From contig NZ_CP034689.1 of the NCBI RefSeq assembly GCF_003994415.1, positions 4,898,001 to 4,962,000 of the forward strand: a stretch of 64,000 nucleotides of DNA. Reading direction: 5' to 3'. The translations under genes were made by a program, and so were the position numbers. The notes beneath the pieces are model-generated. The model worked only from the letters and a program-made list of their open reading frames with translations. It was not told the DNA's origin and ran no database searches. The first letter of the stretch is position 1; each line of letters starts with the position of its first letter. The DNA comes from Achromobacter spanius (lineage in GTDB: Bacteria > Pseudomonadota > Gammaproteobacteria > Burkholderiales > Burkholderiaceae_B). This document shows, piece by piece, positions 44,414-53,244 of this stretch.

Positions 44414-44857
44414 TGCTTTCTCCTCCAAAAGCGAGGGTTGCCTATCAACCCATTCACGCTTGGTCGTGAACAGATGGAGGTGCCAAATACTGGCTAGGAG
44501 CGGAGGCTCCAATCGGCTTTCATCCCTGCACAATGGGCAATGCACATTCCGTAGAACCCATGGCGACGATTTCCCGCAGCCTTGCATTGACGAGTCGTCT
44601 GCGGGACGCCATCGATTGAGGCCTGGGGAACTTCCCGCGTTGCGTCCAGCAACCATCGACCGCGGTCGTAGACAAACCTGCGGTCGAAAAATGCCGATAA
44701 TACGCAGCCGAGCTCTTGCGCCAAGCCAGGCTCCAGGACGCGCGGTGTGCCGTCGAGTTTAAGCAATCCGCCGACCGCCGCAGAAGTGATTGGTGGCCAT
44801 GGTGGCCATACCCGAGTGGTAGAGCAGGATTTCTGCTTGTCGCTAAACATAAAGCTC
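44414..44857. other. 444-base gap without a recognisable gene
   Basis: Open frames exist on both strands, the longest on the minus strand at 44494-44907. None has a convincing ribosome site, a family pattern or the codon bias of its neighbours, and the longest runs into the MBL gene. It is probably degenerate or spacer DNA between the integration genes and cargo. Confidence 0.4.
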
Positions 44858-46003
44858 TCAGTCTGCGCATGCCCACCACTCGCTGAAATGCTGTGTCGAG
44901 CCATCAAGCCAAACAGGCTCGCCGATCCGCGGCATCAGCAGGCGAAAATCTCGATTCGCACCGGCTGCCGCGATACGTTTGAATGGGTCATCCCAAGGAT
45001 GGACGCCCATGGCGAAGCGCCCAACGTGAGCAGGCAGCAGCAGCTTGGCACGCAACAACTCTGCGGCATCGGCGGTCTCCTCCGGCGTCATGTGCAGGTA
45101 AGCCCAGCGCCTGTCGTACTGGCCGCTGTCCAGAGACACCAGATCGAAGCTCGGGAACTTGGCAGCGATGGCGGCGATGTGGGGGCCGTAACCGCTGTCG
45201 CCACCGAACAGTAAACGCTTTCCCGAAGCTTCCAGGACGAATCCAGCCCACAAGGTTTTGTTGCGGGTCAGCAGGCGTCCAGAGAAGTGCCGCGCAGGCA
45301 CTACATGCACGAGAAAGCCGGCTTCCAAGGCAATGGTGTCGAACCAGTCACCTTCGTGGACCTGGTTGGCGGGGTAGCCCCAGTACCGCAGGTGCGAACC
45401 AACGCCAAGCGCCGTGATGACGTTCTTCACCTTGTCCTGCAAGGCCGTCACGCTGGCCCAATCCAGATGGTCCCAATGGTCGTGAGTGATGAGCAGGTAG
45501 TCGATGGGAGGCATGTCCTCCGCGGTATAGATGCCAGTGCCTGGAAACGCTCGATTGGAGACGGGCACTGGAGCCGCATAGCTGCTGAAAACCGGATCGA
45601 TCAACAGTCGCCTGCCACCCAACTGGACGAAGTAGGACGAGTGACCTAGCCAAACCACCGTGTCGCGTTCGATGTCCAGTGCCCTCAAGTCCGTCTTGAC
45701 AGTGGGGATGGGTTTGTCCGGCCGTCTGCCCTCCGCTTGCGAAAACAGATTCCCCAGCAGCACCGACGTGAAACTGGCGCCCTCGGTGAACATCGGCGTC
45801 TCGACAAGGTTCATGAATTCACCATTGACGTAGTTCGGGGATCGCTCGATGCGAGCCAGATCCGCCCCTTCTGGCAACTTCCCGAACTTCGGGTGCTGGA
45901 GGTACGCGCACGCGCTGATCGCCAGAGCACTGACCGCGATGAATGCCGCGCGGAGCCATGTGCGCGGCCATGACCTCATTGTGCGAATCGTTGGATTTCT
46001 CAT
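44858..46003 (-). CDS. MBL fold lipoprotein (UlaG/NAPE-PLD-like)
   Basis: This 381-residue protein has a lipobox (AISAC, Cys32) after a hydrophobic signal and a metallo-beta-lactamase domain with THDHWDHLDW near 172, WLGHSSYFVQLGG, RLLFGGDSGYG and LLPAHVGRF. The arrangement matches N-acyl-phosphatidylethanolamine phospholipase D and UlaG-like hydrolases, so an outer-membrane-anchored phosphodiesterase or lactonase is possible. The ATG at 46003 is chosen because the signal peptide starts there. It lies next to, and in the direction of, the RibD-like gene. Confidence 0.88.
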   Translation of the reverse strand: MRNPTIRTMRSWPRTWLRAAFIAVSALAISACAYLQHPKFGKLPEGADLARIERSPNYVNGEFMNLVETPMFTEGASFTSVLLGNLFSQAEGRRPDKPIPTVKTDLRALDIERDTVVWLGHSSYFVQLGGRRLLIDPVFSSYAAPVPVSNRAFPGTGIYTAEDMPPIDYLLITHDHWDHLDWASVTALQDKVKNVITALGVGSHLRYWGYPANQVHEGDWFDTIALEAGFLVHVVPARHFSGRLLTRNKTLWAGFVLEASGKRLLFGGDSGYGPHIAAIAAKFPSFDLVSLDSGQYDRRWAYLHMTPEETADAAELLRAKLLLPAHVGRFAMGVHPWDDPFKRIAAAGANRDFRLLMPRIGEPVWLDGSTQHFSEWWACAD

Positions 46004-46050
46004 CTTGTCGCCTTCCAAGCCCACCCTGTGGTCCACCACAACCCGGGGGA

Positions 46051-46776
46051 CTACGCAACAGCCCGTCTATCGACGGCATAGCGTATCCATACGATGTCGG
46101 CAGAAAGGGTTTCAACGGATAGCAGGCGCAGAGTGCGCCCGGCCGCAGGCAATTCATTGGCCGATGCGCCGTGGTACTCGAAAATGCTGGGTATTCCGGC
46201 CAGCCCATCGATGCCGGGATACACCAACAAGCTAATCTCATCGATCAGATCGGCTTTGAGGAACGCCCCGTTGATCGTGCCACCTCCCTCCAGGAGCACG
46301 GTCTCGATGCCAAATTCATCGCCAAGCGTCGCCATGGCTGAGTGCAGGTCCTGGCCGTCGGCGCCGGCGAAAAGATAGGATACCCCGTCGTTGCGCAGCT
46401 CTTCCAGGTACTCGTCCGATACCTGCTTACCCAGTATCGCCACCAGGTGCTCGGCCCCGACATGATCCGTGCCGTAGTTGAGCTTTCCGGAAGGATCGAC
46501 GGCAACCGCGACGGCGCGTTCCCCGCGATTCCCGATGTAGGTGCTGCGGTCGCATGACGTGTCGAAAGCGCCATGCGAGCGGGCGGTCCCACTGATCATA
46601 TCGGCCATGGTCTTGCGGCCGACAATCCACCCCTGTCCGTTCAACCGTTGTGCGGCTTCGTCATAGACCGTGAGGATGGTGTTTACCTCCGCTCCTTCGG
46701 GAAGTGGGGTCCAGCGATCGGACAGGAGTCTGCCGTCAATGGAGCCGATCATGTGACAGATGATTTTCGGGCGCAT
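46051..46776 (-). CDS. RibD C-terminal/dihydrofolate reductase family protein
   Basis: This 241-residue NADPH-dependent reductase-like protein has RPKIICHMIGSIDGRLLSDR at the start, GWIVGRKTMADMI, LLEGGGTINGAFLKADLIDE and ISLLVYPGIDG. These are the RibD C-terminal domain marks. Stand-alone versions often act on substrates other than the riboflavin intermediate. The ATG at 46776 begins the conserved part. It is divergent from a LysR gene with a clear dyad between them. Confidence 0.9.
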   Translation of the reverse strand: MRPKIICHMIGSIDGRLLSDRWTPLPEGAEVNTILTVYDEAAQRLNGQGWIVGRKTMADMISGTARSHGAFDTSCDRSTYIGNRGERAVAVAVDPSGKLNYGTDHVGAEHLVAILGKQVSDEYLEELRNDGVSYLFAGADGQDLHSAMATLGDEFGIETVLLEGGGTINGAFLKADLIDEISLLVYPGIDGLAGIPSIFEYHGASANELPAAGRTLRLLSVETLSADIVWIRYAVDRRAVA

Positions 46777-46979
46777 GTGCCTTCTCGATTCGACGAATGC
46801 AGGACAAGACAGGCATCCATCAATGGTTGATTCCAGCGGCGGGCTTGCGCAAGGGGTACCGCCCCCGGACCTGGAGGGCATGGATTAGCCAAGGCACGCC
46901 AGTGCTGCTGAACAGTGAAGTTCTTGATATTGTGGCAAGAGATCAGTAGCGCGATAAGCTGGTAGAATCATAATACGCC

Positions 46980-46996
46980 CATGAAATAGTTTCATG
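46980..46996. promoter_or_regulatory. LysR-type operator overlapping LysR start region
   Basis: CATGAAA (46980-46986) and TTTCATG (46990-46996) form a perfect dyad with a TAG spacer, containing a T-N11-A motif (46982-46994). It ends one base before the LysR ATG, so bound regulator would block its own translation start region and the divergent ribD-like promoter. Confidence 0.6.
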
Positions 46997-46997
46997 A

Positions 46998-47636
46998 ATG
47001 CCTCGTGACAACTACAGCGGCTTGCTCGCCTTCGTGACCGTCGCCCGTGAAGGCAATTTCACTCGCGCGGCTGCTCGATTGGGTGTCTCTCAGTCGGCGT
47101 TGAGCCATAGCATCCGAATGCTAGAAACCAATCTCGGCATTCGACTGCTGACACGGACGACCCGCAATGTCTCGCCTACGGAGGCCGGCGAGCGGCAGTA
47201 CCAGAACATCTCGACGCAAATGGCCGAGATCGATACCCAAGTCCAGGCATTGAGCGAGTTTCGGGACAAACCCAGCGGAACCATCCGCATCACGGCGATG
47301 GACTATGCGATCAAGACAATCCTCTGGCCAAAGCTGCTGAAGTTCCTTCCGAAGTACCCCGACACCAAGGTTGAATTGGTCAGCAACTACACCATGAGCG
47401 ACATTGCGGCGGATCGCTACGACGCGGGCGTGCGATTCGGCGAGTCACTGGCGCAGGACACGATCGCGGTCAGGGTCGGCCCTGATATGCGTTTCGCCCT
47501 TGTGGCGACGAAGGGCTTCCACGCCGGGCTACACCGACCCTGGCTACCCGGTCGAGGGCCGCGTGGTCGCGTAATGGCAACTGCCGATCTTCAGTATCTC
47601 AGGATTACAAGATACACCAATGAGCTTTACTCATAG
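46998..47636 (+). pseudogene. LysR family regulator, C-terminally truncated
   Basis: The first roughly 172 residues are a normal LTTR: FVTVAREGNFTRAAARLGVSQSALSHSIRM for the DNA-binding domain in outline, then GTIRITAMDYAIKTILW and VRFGESLAQDTIAVRVG. After FALVATKG (about 47515) similarity ends, and the frame runs 40 more codons to a stop at 47636. In the +1 frame the junction DNA reads TPGYTDPGYPVEGRVVA then a stop, as if the 3' end of another gene had been joined there. The product lacks half the effector domain and is probably non-functional, though DNA binding could persist. Confidence 0.75.
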
Positions 47637-47771
47637 GTGTAATCAGTCTCTGCGTCTAGTGCGCAAGGATGTCCGCACTTAAAGTTATGTTTTCCGTCCA
47701 GTGGGAACAGTCACGGTGCTGCATTTGTCCAATGCCGCTGGGATTCATCCTCGTAAGATTGGGGTCCGATC

Positions 47772-48305
47772 ATGGTCAATTTCACCACCAGAGCCGCGGC
47801 ATTCTTTACGCTGCTTTCATCCATCGCTCTGTTGTTTATTCTTGCATCGCCAGCGTCAGCACATCACGGGTGGAGTTCGTTCGACACACGCTATGCGTAT
47901 TTCGCCTCCGGCACCATCACATATGTGCGCTGGGGCAATCCGCACAGCGAAGTTCGGCTCAAAGTCGAGAGCACGAAACTTCCCACGAATTGGAAAGAGC
48001 GCGACCTTCCTCCCGGAGCGGATGAGTCGAGTGCTCGCGCAACGATGGCGTCTGCTCGCCCTTATGGAGGGGAGCAAAAGGAACTGCGCCTGGTACTCGC
48101 CGGCCCTGGCTGGATGGAGCGCTGGGGTCTGGATCGCCCCTTGAAAGTTGGCGAGAAACTTGAAGTGGTGGGTTTTCTCAATTCCAGCCAGGATCGGGAA
48201 CTGCGTCCGATGATCTTTTGGCTTAGTAACGGCCAGGGCGTTTGGCAGCAGTTGACTTCGCTGCCACAGCAGCCAGAGCCCGCATCGAATCAGCACAGTC
48301 AGTGA
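47772..48305 (+). CDS. DUF6152 family exported protein
   Basis: This 177-residue protein has a signal peptide (1-30, ASPASA) and a mature N-terminus HHGWSSFDTRYAYFASGTI, the DUF6152 hallmark, with WGNPHSEVRLKV further on. The histidines at the mature end could bind metal. The function is unknown. Its stop overlaps the start of the membrane protein gene that follows (ATG at 48305), a conserved-looking pairing. Confidence 0.85.
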   Translation: MVNFTTRAAAFFTLLSSIALLFILASPASAHHGWSSFDTRYAYFASGTITYVRWGNPHSEVRLKVESTKLPTNWKERDLPPGADESSARATMASARPYGGEQKELRLVLAGPGWMERWGLDRPLKVGEKLEVVGFLNSSQDRELRPMIFWLSNGQGVWQQLTSLPQQPEPASNQHSQ

Positions 48306-48793
48306 TGCGGATGCTCGTCGATATCCTCAGCTCCATTGAGCGCTCGGGCCTTGGTGAGGCAATACGAACAACGCCCTATCTGTATCCCATCCTCATGAGC
48401 CTTCACGTCGTGGGAATTAGCATCTTGGTAGGTCCTGCCCTTGTCGTGGATCTACGGTCGCTTGGGATCGCTCGCAAGGTCGTCCCGGTGACTGTAACGA
48501 CCCGGTATCTGCTTCCCGTGTGCCACATTGGATTTGCGGTCGTCCTCTGTACCGGAATCGCGATGTTCGTGGCTATTGCGATGGCTGTCGGTGAAAGTCC
48601 GGCAGCACCATGGAAATTCGGACTCATCGCTATTGCTGGCATCAATATTGCCGTCTTTCACAAAGGCATTTACCGAACCGTCGAAAAATGGGACTTCGAC
48701 GCAAGTCCCCCGACGCCAGCAAAACTGGCGGCAAAAGTATCTGCACTTTCATGGACTGGCGTGATCTTCGCTGGGCGCTTCCTAGCGTACTGA
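48305..48793 (+). CDS. DUF6644 family membrane protein
   Basis: This 162-residue protein has about four hydrophobic helices with YLYPILMSLHVVGISILVG and CHIGFAVVLCTGIAMFVAI. Two histidines fall within helices, which would be compatible with heme or metal binding, but that is inference. The start overlaps the stop of the DUF6152 gene, so the two are translationally coupled and probably work together at the membrane. Confidence 0.82.
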   Translation: MRMLVDILSSIERSGLGEAIRTTPYLYPILMSLHVVGISILVGPALVVDLRSLGIARKVVPVTVTTRYLLPVCHIGFAVVLCTGIAMFVAIAMAVGESPAAPWKFGLIAIAGINIAVFHKGIYRTVEKWDFDASPPTPAKLAAKVSALSWTGVIFAGRFLAY

Positions 48794-48916
48794 ACATGCT
48801 TGAGGGCGGCCTATTTCCACACTACGATGGGGTCGCCCATTTCCATTCAGCTTCTGATGGAATCTGTACGCATCAACGGAGCGAACGAGAGTTCGCAGCG
48901 CGCTCGCGTGCCCCAC

Positions 48917-49873
48917 TCAGTTTTTCCCACGCAGGCCCAATTGTGTTACGACCGGCCGCCATTTGCTAATTTCAGCGCGAATCAACTGATCGAAGTCGGA
49001 AGGCGTCCCGACGCTGACAATCATGCCTCGATCGCGTAATTTCTTAACGATCTCGGGAGCATTCATGGCAATGCGAATATCTGCGTTGATCCTCTTGACC
49101 AGAGCCCTATCCATATCTTTTGGCCCAAGAATACCGAACCATGTACTGACTTCGTAGTTAGACACCCCAGATTCGGCTATCGTAGGGACGCTGCTGAGCA
49201 CGGGCACGCGCGTGCGCGACGTAACTGCGATCGCCCTGACATTTCCGGCGTCGATTTGCTCCTTGGCGCCCGGAACCGTGTTGAAGCTGAGTGGCACGTG
49301 TCCGCCCATTACATTAGTGAGCGATTCAGCGTCCCCTTTGAAGTAGATAGCCTCGATGTTCGCACCACTCATCGAATTGAACAGCTCACCTGACAGATGC
49401 ACAGACGTTCCCTTGCCGGAAGTTCCGTAAGATAACAGGCTCGGATCGGCTTTCGATGCGGCAACCACTTCCATAACATTCTGGTACGGGCTATTCTTCG
49501 GCACCAGCAGCACATTCGGCACGTCGACTACTTTAGCAACCGGCGTAAAGTCCTCAACGGTGCGGTACGGCAGTTTCTCATACACCAATTCATTTATCGC
49601 GTGTCCACTCGCAACGATCAATAGCGTACGTCCATCGGGGGCTGCTGTCGAAACCTGCCGTGCACCAATGGTGCCAGCCGCTCCTGGCCTATTTTCCACC
49701 ACTACCGGCTGATTCCACATAACGGTAAGTCTGCCGGCCAGATCGCGCGCCACGAGGTCTGTAGCCCCGCCGGGCGCGAACGGCACAATGATCCGTGTTG
49801 AGATATTCTGCGCCGTTACAACGAATGGAAAAATGGCAGTAGTCAATATTGCGAGAATGATCCTAAGCTTCAT
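48917..49873 (-). CDS. Bug/TctC tricarboxylate receptor (module C)
   Basis: This 318-residue receptor has a signal peptide ending VTAQN, then ISTRIIVPFAPGGATD, VENRPGAAGTIGARQV and APDGRTLLIVASG. It overlaps the end of the CoA transferase upstream by eleven bases. Its DNA is visibly less GC-rich, with more A/T third positions than the other Bug genes here, pointing to separate acquisition. No lyase or regulator accompanies it in the window. Confidence 0.92.
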   Translation of the reverse strand: MKLRIILAILTTAIFPFVVTAQNISTRIIVPFAPGGATDLVARDLAGRLTVMWNQPVVVENRPGAAGTIGARQVSTAAPDGRTLLIVASGHAINELVYEKLPYRTVEDFTPVAKVVDVPNVLLVPKNSPYQNVMEVVAASKADPSLLSYGTSGKGTSVHLSGELFNSMSGANIEAIYFKGDAESLTNVMGGHVPLSFNTVPGAKEQIDAGNVRAIAVTSRTRVPVLSSVPTIAESGVSNYEVSTWFGILGPKDMDRALVKRINADIRIAMNAPEIVKKLRDRGMIVSVGTPSDFDQLIRAEISKWRPVVTQLGLRGKN

Positions 49874-51121
49874 GCTTGCTTCCTGTTGACGTAAGATTTT
49901 CTAAGGACAAGCCCAGCAATTCCTGCAGCACTTCTTCGGTGTGCTGGCCACATGTTGGAGGCGAGCTGTAGTGCTCGAGGGGTGTCGCGGACATGCGCAT
50001 CGGTGACGCTATGAAGGGCACAACGCCACCGCTAACGTGTTTGACGTGACGGACAATTGCGCGCGCGCTTGTCTGTGGATCTGCCAACGCTTCAGCGAGC
50101 GTATTGATAGGGCCCGCCACCAGACCAGCGCGCTCAAGCGCCATCAGCCAATGGGCCTTGGTATTCGTGCGTAGCGTAGCCTGTATCGCTTCCAAAAGCG
50201 GAGCACGGTTTGTGACTCGTGCGCTGTTTGTCCTAAAGCGCTCGTCATCCATCAGCTCTGCGAGATCGAGGACTTCGCAAAGACGGCGAAATTGAGCGTC
50301 GTTACCCGTGACTATGACAATGCTGGCGTCTGCACAGGCGAACGAACAGGAAGGTGATACCGAGGGGGCACCGTTACCGAACCGACCGGGCACTACGCCG
50401 GAAACGAGGTAATGACTGGCTTGGTGAGACATCGCCGCCAACTGCGCATCGAACATCGAAATGTCGATGTATTGGCCCTCGGTGCTGCGAGTATCTCTCG
50501 CATAGAGGGCAGCCTGAATCGCCAGAGCGGCGTAGGTTCCGGCCATCATGTCAGACATTACTAGCCCAACTTTCAGTGGCCCACCTCCAGGCTCCTCGTC
50601 CGGCTTGCCCGTAACACTCATGAGGCCACACATTGCCTGCATCACTGTGTCGTAGCCCATCTGATGCTTACGAGGACCGGTCTGCCCAAACCCACTTATC
50701 GAGCAGTAGATGATGCGAGGGTTTATCTTGGAAATGGTGACGTAATCTAGCCCGTACTTGGCGAGGCCACCGGCCTTGAAGTTTTCGACAAAAACATCAC
50801 ACTTTTCCGCTAGCTTCTGAACGGCCTTCTGTCCTTCGGGTGTGCTGATGTCCAACGCGACCGAGCGCTTATTGCGGTTGACGCTGAGATAGTAACTGGA
50901 CTCGTCGGTAGGCTTTCCTTGACCGTCCACCAAGAACGGGGGCCAAGGCGCCTCTGATCGTCGCCTCTACCAGGTTGTTCAACTTTAATAACATCTGCGC
51001 CCAAGTCGCCAAGGATCTGTGTTCCCCAAGGCCCAGAGAACACCCGAGTCATATCCAACACTCGAATTCCCGCGAGCGGGCGACTATCTATTCTCTCGTT
51101 CTTCCCGGCAATAGTTGCCAT
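49863..51121 (-). pseudogene. CaiB/BaiF CoA transferase with frameshift (module C)
   Basis: The 5' part from ATG 51121 reads LAGIRVLDMTRVFSGPWGTQ and VEQPGRGDDQRRLGP; the 3' part continues VDGQGKPTDESSYYLSVNRNK, with the Asp of VMSDMMAG, in another frame. The switch is at 50938-50942, a run of five G (five C in the gene). One extra C would give GPPFLVDG and a 419-residue protein. As in module A, everything else is intact, so this is a recent mutation or a homopolymer error. It precedes the Bug receptor in the same direction. Confidence 0.85.
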
Positions 51122-51414
51122 ATTCGCCTCTTACATTGATGAGATCAGATCTTCAAGCAAAAGGCGTGCCACCGTCTGACTATCCATTTTTACGACGAAG
51201 GCGCGCGCGACACTTTTGGAAGGATGGCGTCAACAACTTCACAACTGCCTTCTGCAGCTACATTGCAGATGTCGTCGCCTTGCGAAAGGTCTCGTCGCCA
51301 CCATCCCAACCAGTGTTAATGCGGCTAGCGGCGCTCCTCCCCTATTGGCTAGAGGGTGAAACGATCAACTCCCCGTGCGGTAGGTGGTTATCCCTAGGGT
51401 GTCCAGGCGAACAA
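51122..51414. other. Gap between module C and sigma-54 regulator
   Basis: No gene is supported. A short minus-strand frame ending MDSQTVARLLLEDLISSM and a stop, about ten bases before the CoA transferase start, could be the tail of a lost upstream gene. Base composition changes from AT-richer to GC-rich near 51410, so this may be an island seam. Confidence 0.35.
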
Positions 51415-53073
51415 TTACTTGTCCGGTTGTTCGTTGATCTCGGCCAGCCGCTTGTATAGATAGGATCGCGAAATTCCCAGCGCTTCCGCAACCTTCTTCT
51501 TATTGCCGTGAAATCGCTGTAGATACTCCACGATGAGATCTGCCTCCATGCGGTCCTTGACCTCCTTCATCGAGCCGTCGCGCGGCGCCACGTTGGCCAC
51601 GCGCACGGTATCCAGGTGATAGGTGTCGCGCGCCTCGCCCGCCATCTCGAAATCCGCCACCCGGATCGCATCGTCGTCGCAGAAAATGGCGGCGCGTTCG
51701 ATGGCGTGCTGCAACTGGCGCACGTTGCCTGGCCAAGGCAGAGACTGCAGGAAGCGCAGTGCAGCCGGCTCAATCTCCTTGAGGGGCAGGCCGTGCCGAT
51801 CCGCGAACTGCTTTAGGAAGGCACCCGCCAGCATGGGAATATCCTCCAGGCGCTCGCGCAAGGACGGCAGGCGCAAGGTAACGGCGCTGATGCGGTAAAA
51901 CAGGTCCAGACGGAAGGCGCCGCTGTCCAGCATGTGATGGAAGTCGCGGTTGCTGGCCGAGATGAGGCGGAAGTTCGAGCGGTGCAGCGACTCGCCTCCA
52001 ACACGCTGGAATGTGCCGTCCTGCAAGGTCCGCAACAGCTTCACCTGCACTTCCAGAGGCATGTCGCCGATCTCGTCCAGGAACAGCGACCCGCCATCGG
52101 CCTGTTCGAACTTTCCGGGCCTGCCCTTGCGATCTGCGCCCGTGAACGCACCGCTCTCGTAGCCGAAGAGTTCGCTTTCAACCAGGGAAACAGGCAGCGC
52201 CGCCGCGTTGATGACCACCATGGGATCACTGGCACGTGGACCCAGCATATGGATGGCATGCGCCACCACGTCCTTGCCCACGCCGCTTTCGCCCAACAGC
52301 AGCACGGGCACATCCAAGGGCGCGATCTTGACGATCTGTTCCTTCAGCCGCGCCACCGGTTCGCTGTCGCCGATGATCGCATCCAGGCCGCGATTCGGTC
52401 GGTCCATACTGGATAGTTCACGCCTGTAGAAGTTCACCTCCTTGCGCAGCCGGGAAATCTCGGCGCTCATCTTCTGCAGCGCGTCCGGGCTCTTGAACAT
52501 GACCTGGCCGATGGCGCCGACCACGCGGCGCTGGCGATCAAAGATGGGCGTGCGGCTCACGACCCGCGTGGTGCCGTGCATCTCCTGGGTCTGGCCGATC
52601 TCGGCCTTGCCGCTGCGCAGCACGTTGTCGAGCCGCGTGTTCTCGATGACCTCGCGCGCCGGCCGACCCACGCCTTCGCCGCGCGACAACTTGAAGAACT
52701 TTTCGTGCACCGGACTCATGTAGCGCAAGGTGCCTTGTGCATCGACCACGTTGATCGCGCCGTACGGATTGGTGATGAGATGCCGCAGGATATCGCCGGC
52801 GAAGTCGACGCTGGCCACGAAATTGAACAGCGGGTCCGCGTCGTCGTGACTGCTGACCAGGAAGCACGCCGCCTCGGGCGTGGCCACATGCAGCACGCTG
52901 AGCGGCTCGTCCAGGTGCTCGAGCGCGAAGCTGGAAGGGATGGGCCGCAAGGTGCGCGCCGCCCAGCGCTTGGACAGATCTCGCAGCAGTCCAGAGTCGG
53001 AGCCGATCCCCGAGGCAAAGCACACCTTGCCGCTGGCGTCCAGCACCACGACGCCGCGCATCTCGTTTTCCAT
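51415..53073 (-). CDS. Sigma-54-dependent transcriptional activator (PAS-AAA-Fis)
   Basis: This 552-residue enhancer-binding protein has an N-terminal sensory part, a PAS domain at about 90-200 (NPYGAINVVDAQGTLRYMS), and a central AAA domain with Walker A GESGVGKD at 261-268, GAFTGA at 308-313 (the sigma-54 contact loop) and LFLDEIGDMPLEVQ. A C-terminal Fis helix-turn-helix follows at about 505-550. It probably senses a CoA-pathway substrate through its N-terminus and activates the divergent operon from the -24/-12 site at 53193-53208. Confidence 0.95.
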   Translation of the reverse strand: MENEMRGVVVLDASGKVCFASGIGSDSGLLRDLSKRWAARTLRPIPSSFALEHLDEPLSVLHVATPEAACFLVSSHDDADPLFNFVASVDFAGDILRHLITNPYGAINVVDAQGTLRYMSPVHEKFFKLSRGEGVGRPAREVIENTRLDNVLRSGKAEIGQTQEMHGTTRVVSRTPIFDRQRRVVGAIGQVMFKSPDALQKMSAEISRLRKEVNFYRRELSSMDRPNRGLDAIIGDSEPVARLKEQIVKIAPLDVPVLLLGESGVGKDVVAHAIHMLGPRASDPMVVINAAALPVSLVESELFGYESGAFTGADRKGRPGKFEQADGGSLFLDEIGDMPLEVQVKLLRTLQDGTFQRVGGESLHRSNFRLISASNRDFHHMLDSGAFRLDLFYRISAVTLRLPSLRERLEDIPMLAGAFLKQFADRHGLPLKEIEPAALRFLQSLPWPGNVRQLQHAIERAAIFCDDDAIRVADFEMAGEARDTYHLDTVRVANVAPRDGSMKEVKDRMEADLIVEYLQRFHGNKKKVAEALGISRSYLYKRLAEINEQPDK

Positions 53074-53192
53074 GACGCCTGTGTCTCCGAGTGATTTCGT
53101 GTTTTTGGGAAAGTGTTTGCGCCGAAGACACCCACCGCTTCAGGACGTATCCATAGGCGTGGCCAGCCCAGCTGCACTCCCTTTTTATAAGA

Positions 53193-53208
53193 TGGCACGA
53201 AACTTGCT
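53193..53208 (+). promoter_or_regulatory. Sigma-54 promoter (-24/-12) of the catabolic operon
   Basis: TGGCACG (53193-53199), four bases, then TTGCT (53204-53208) is a perfect match to the sigma-54 consensus TGGCACG-N4-TTGCW. Transcription should begin near 53219, 26 bases before the CoA transferase start. A GAFTGA-containing activator is encoded divergently. An imperfect GTGTCT/AGACAC repeat at 53081-53090 and 53122-53131 could be its upstream activating site. Confidence 0.9.
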
Positions 53209-53211
53209 TGA

Positions 53212-53243
53212 TGTCATCCACGTGACTTCCCCCCTGGATGACA
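53212..53243 (+). promoter_or_regulatory. Leader inverted repeat before first operon gene
   Basis: TGTCATCCA (53212-53220) and TGGATGACA (53235-53243) are perfectly complementary with a 14-base spacer. The repeat ends one base before the ATG at 53245, and no strong ribosome site is visible. It may be an operator or a hairpin limiting translation. Confidence 0.45.
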
Positions 53244-53244
53244 G

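Larger units (their letters stand above)
42109..51414. mobile_element. Integrated element at tRNA-Pro (right border not determined)
   Basis: The element starts at the tRNA-Pro fragment and carries arm-type repeats, a complete tyrosine recombinase and a RadC-like protein. Accessory cargo follows: an MBL lipoprotein, a RibD-like protein, a broken LysR, DUF6152/DUF6644, a Bug receptor and a frameshifted CoA transferase. By eye, GC content and codon choice drop from about 44400 to 51400 and recover at the sigma-54 regulator. The end given is that compositional change, not a seen att site; the true end, with the intact tRNA-Pro, may lie beyond 64000. Confidence 0.55.

Noticed and set aside
44494..44907. 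Possible 137-residue hypothetical gene on the minus strand
   Set aside because: It overlaps the end of the MBL lipoprotein gene, has no ribosome site or family pattern, and its codon use is not convincing.
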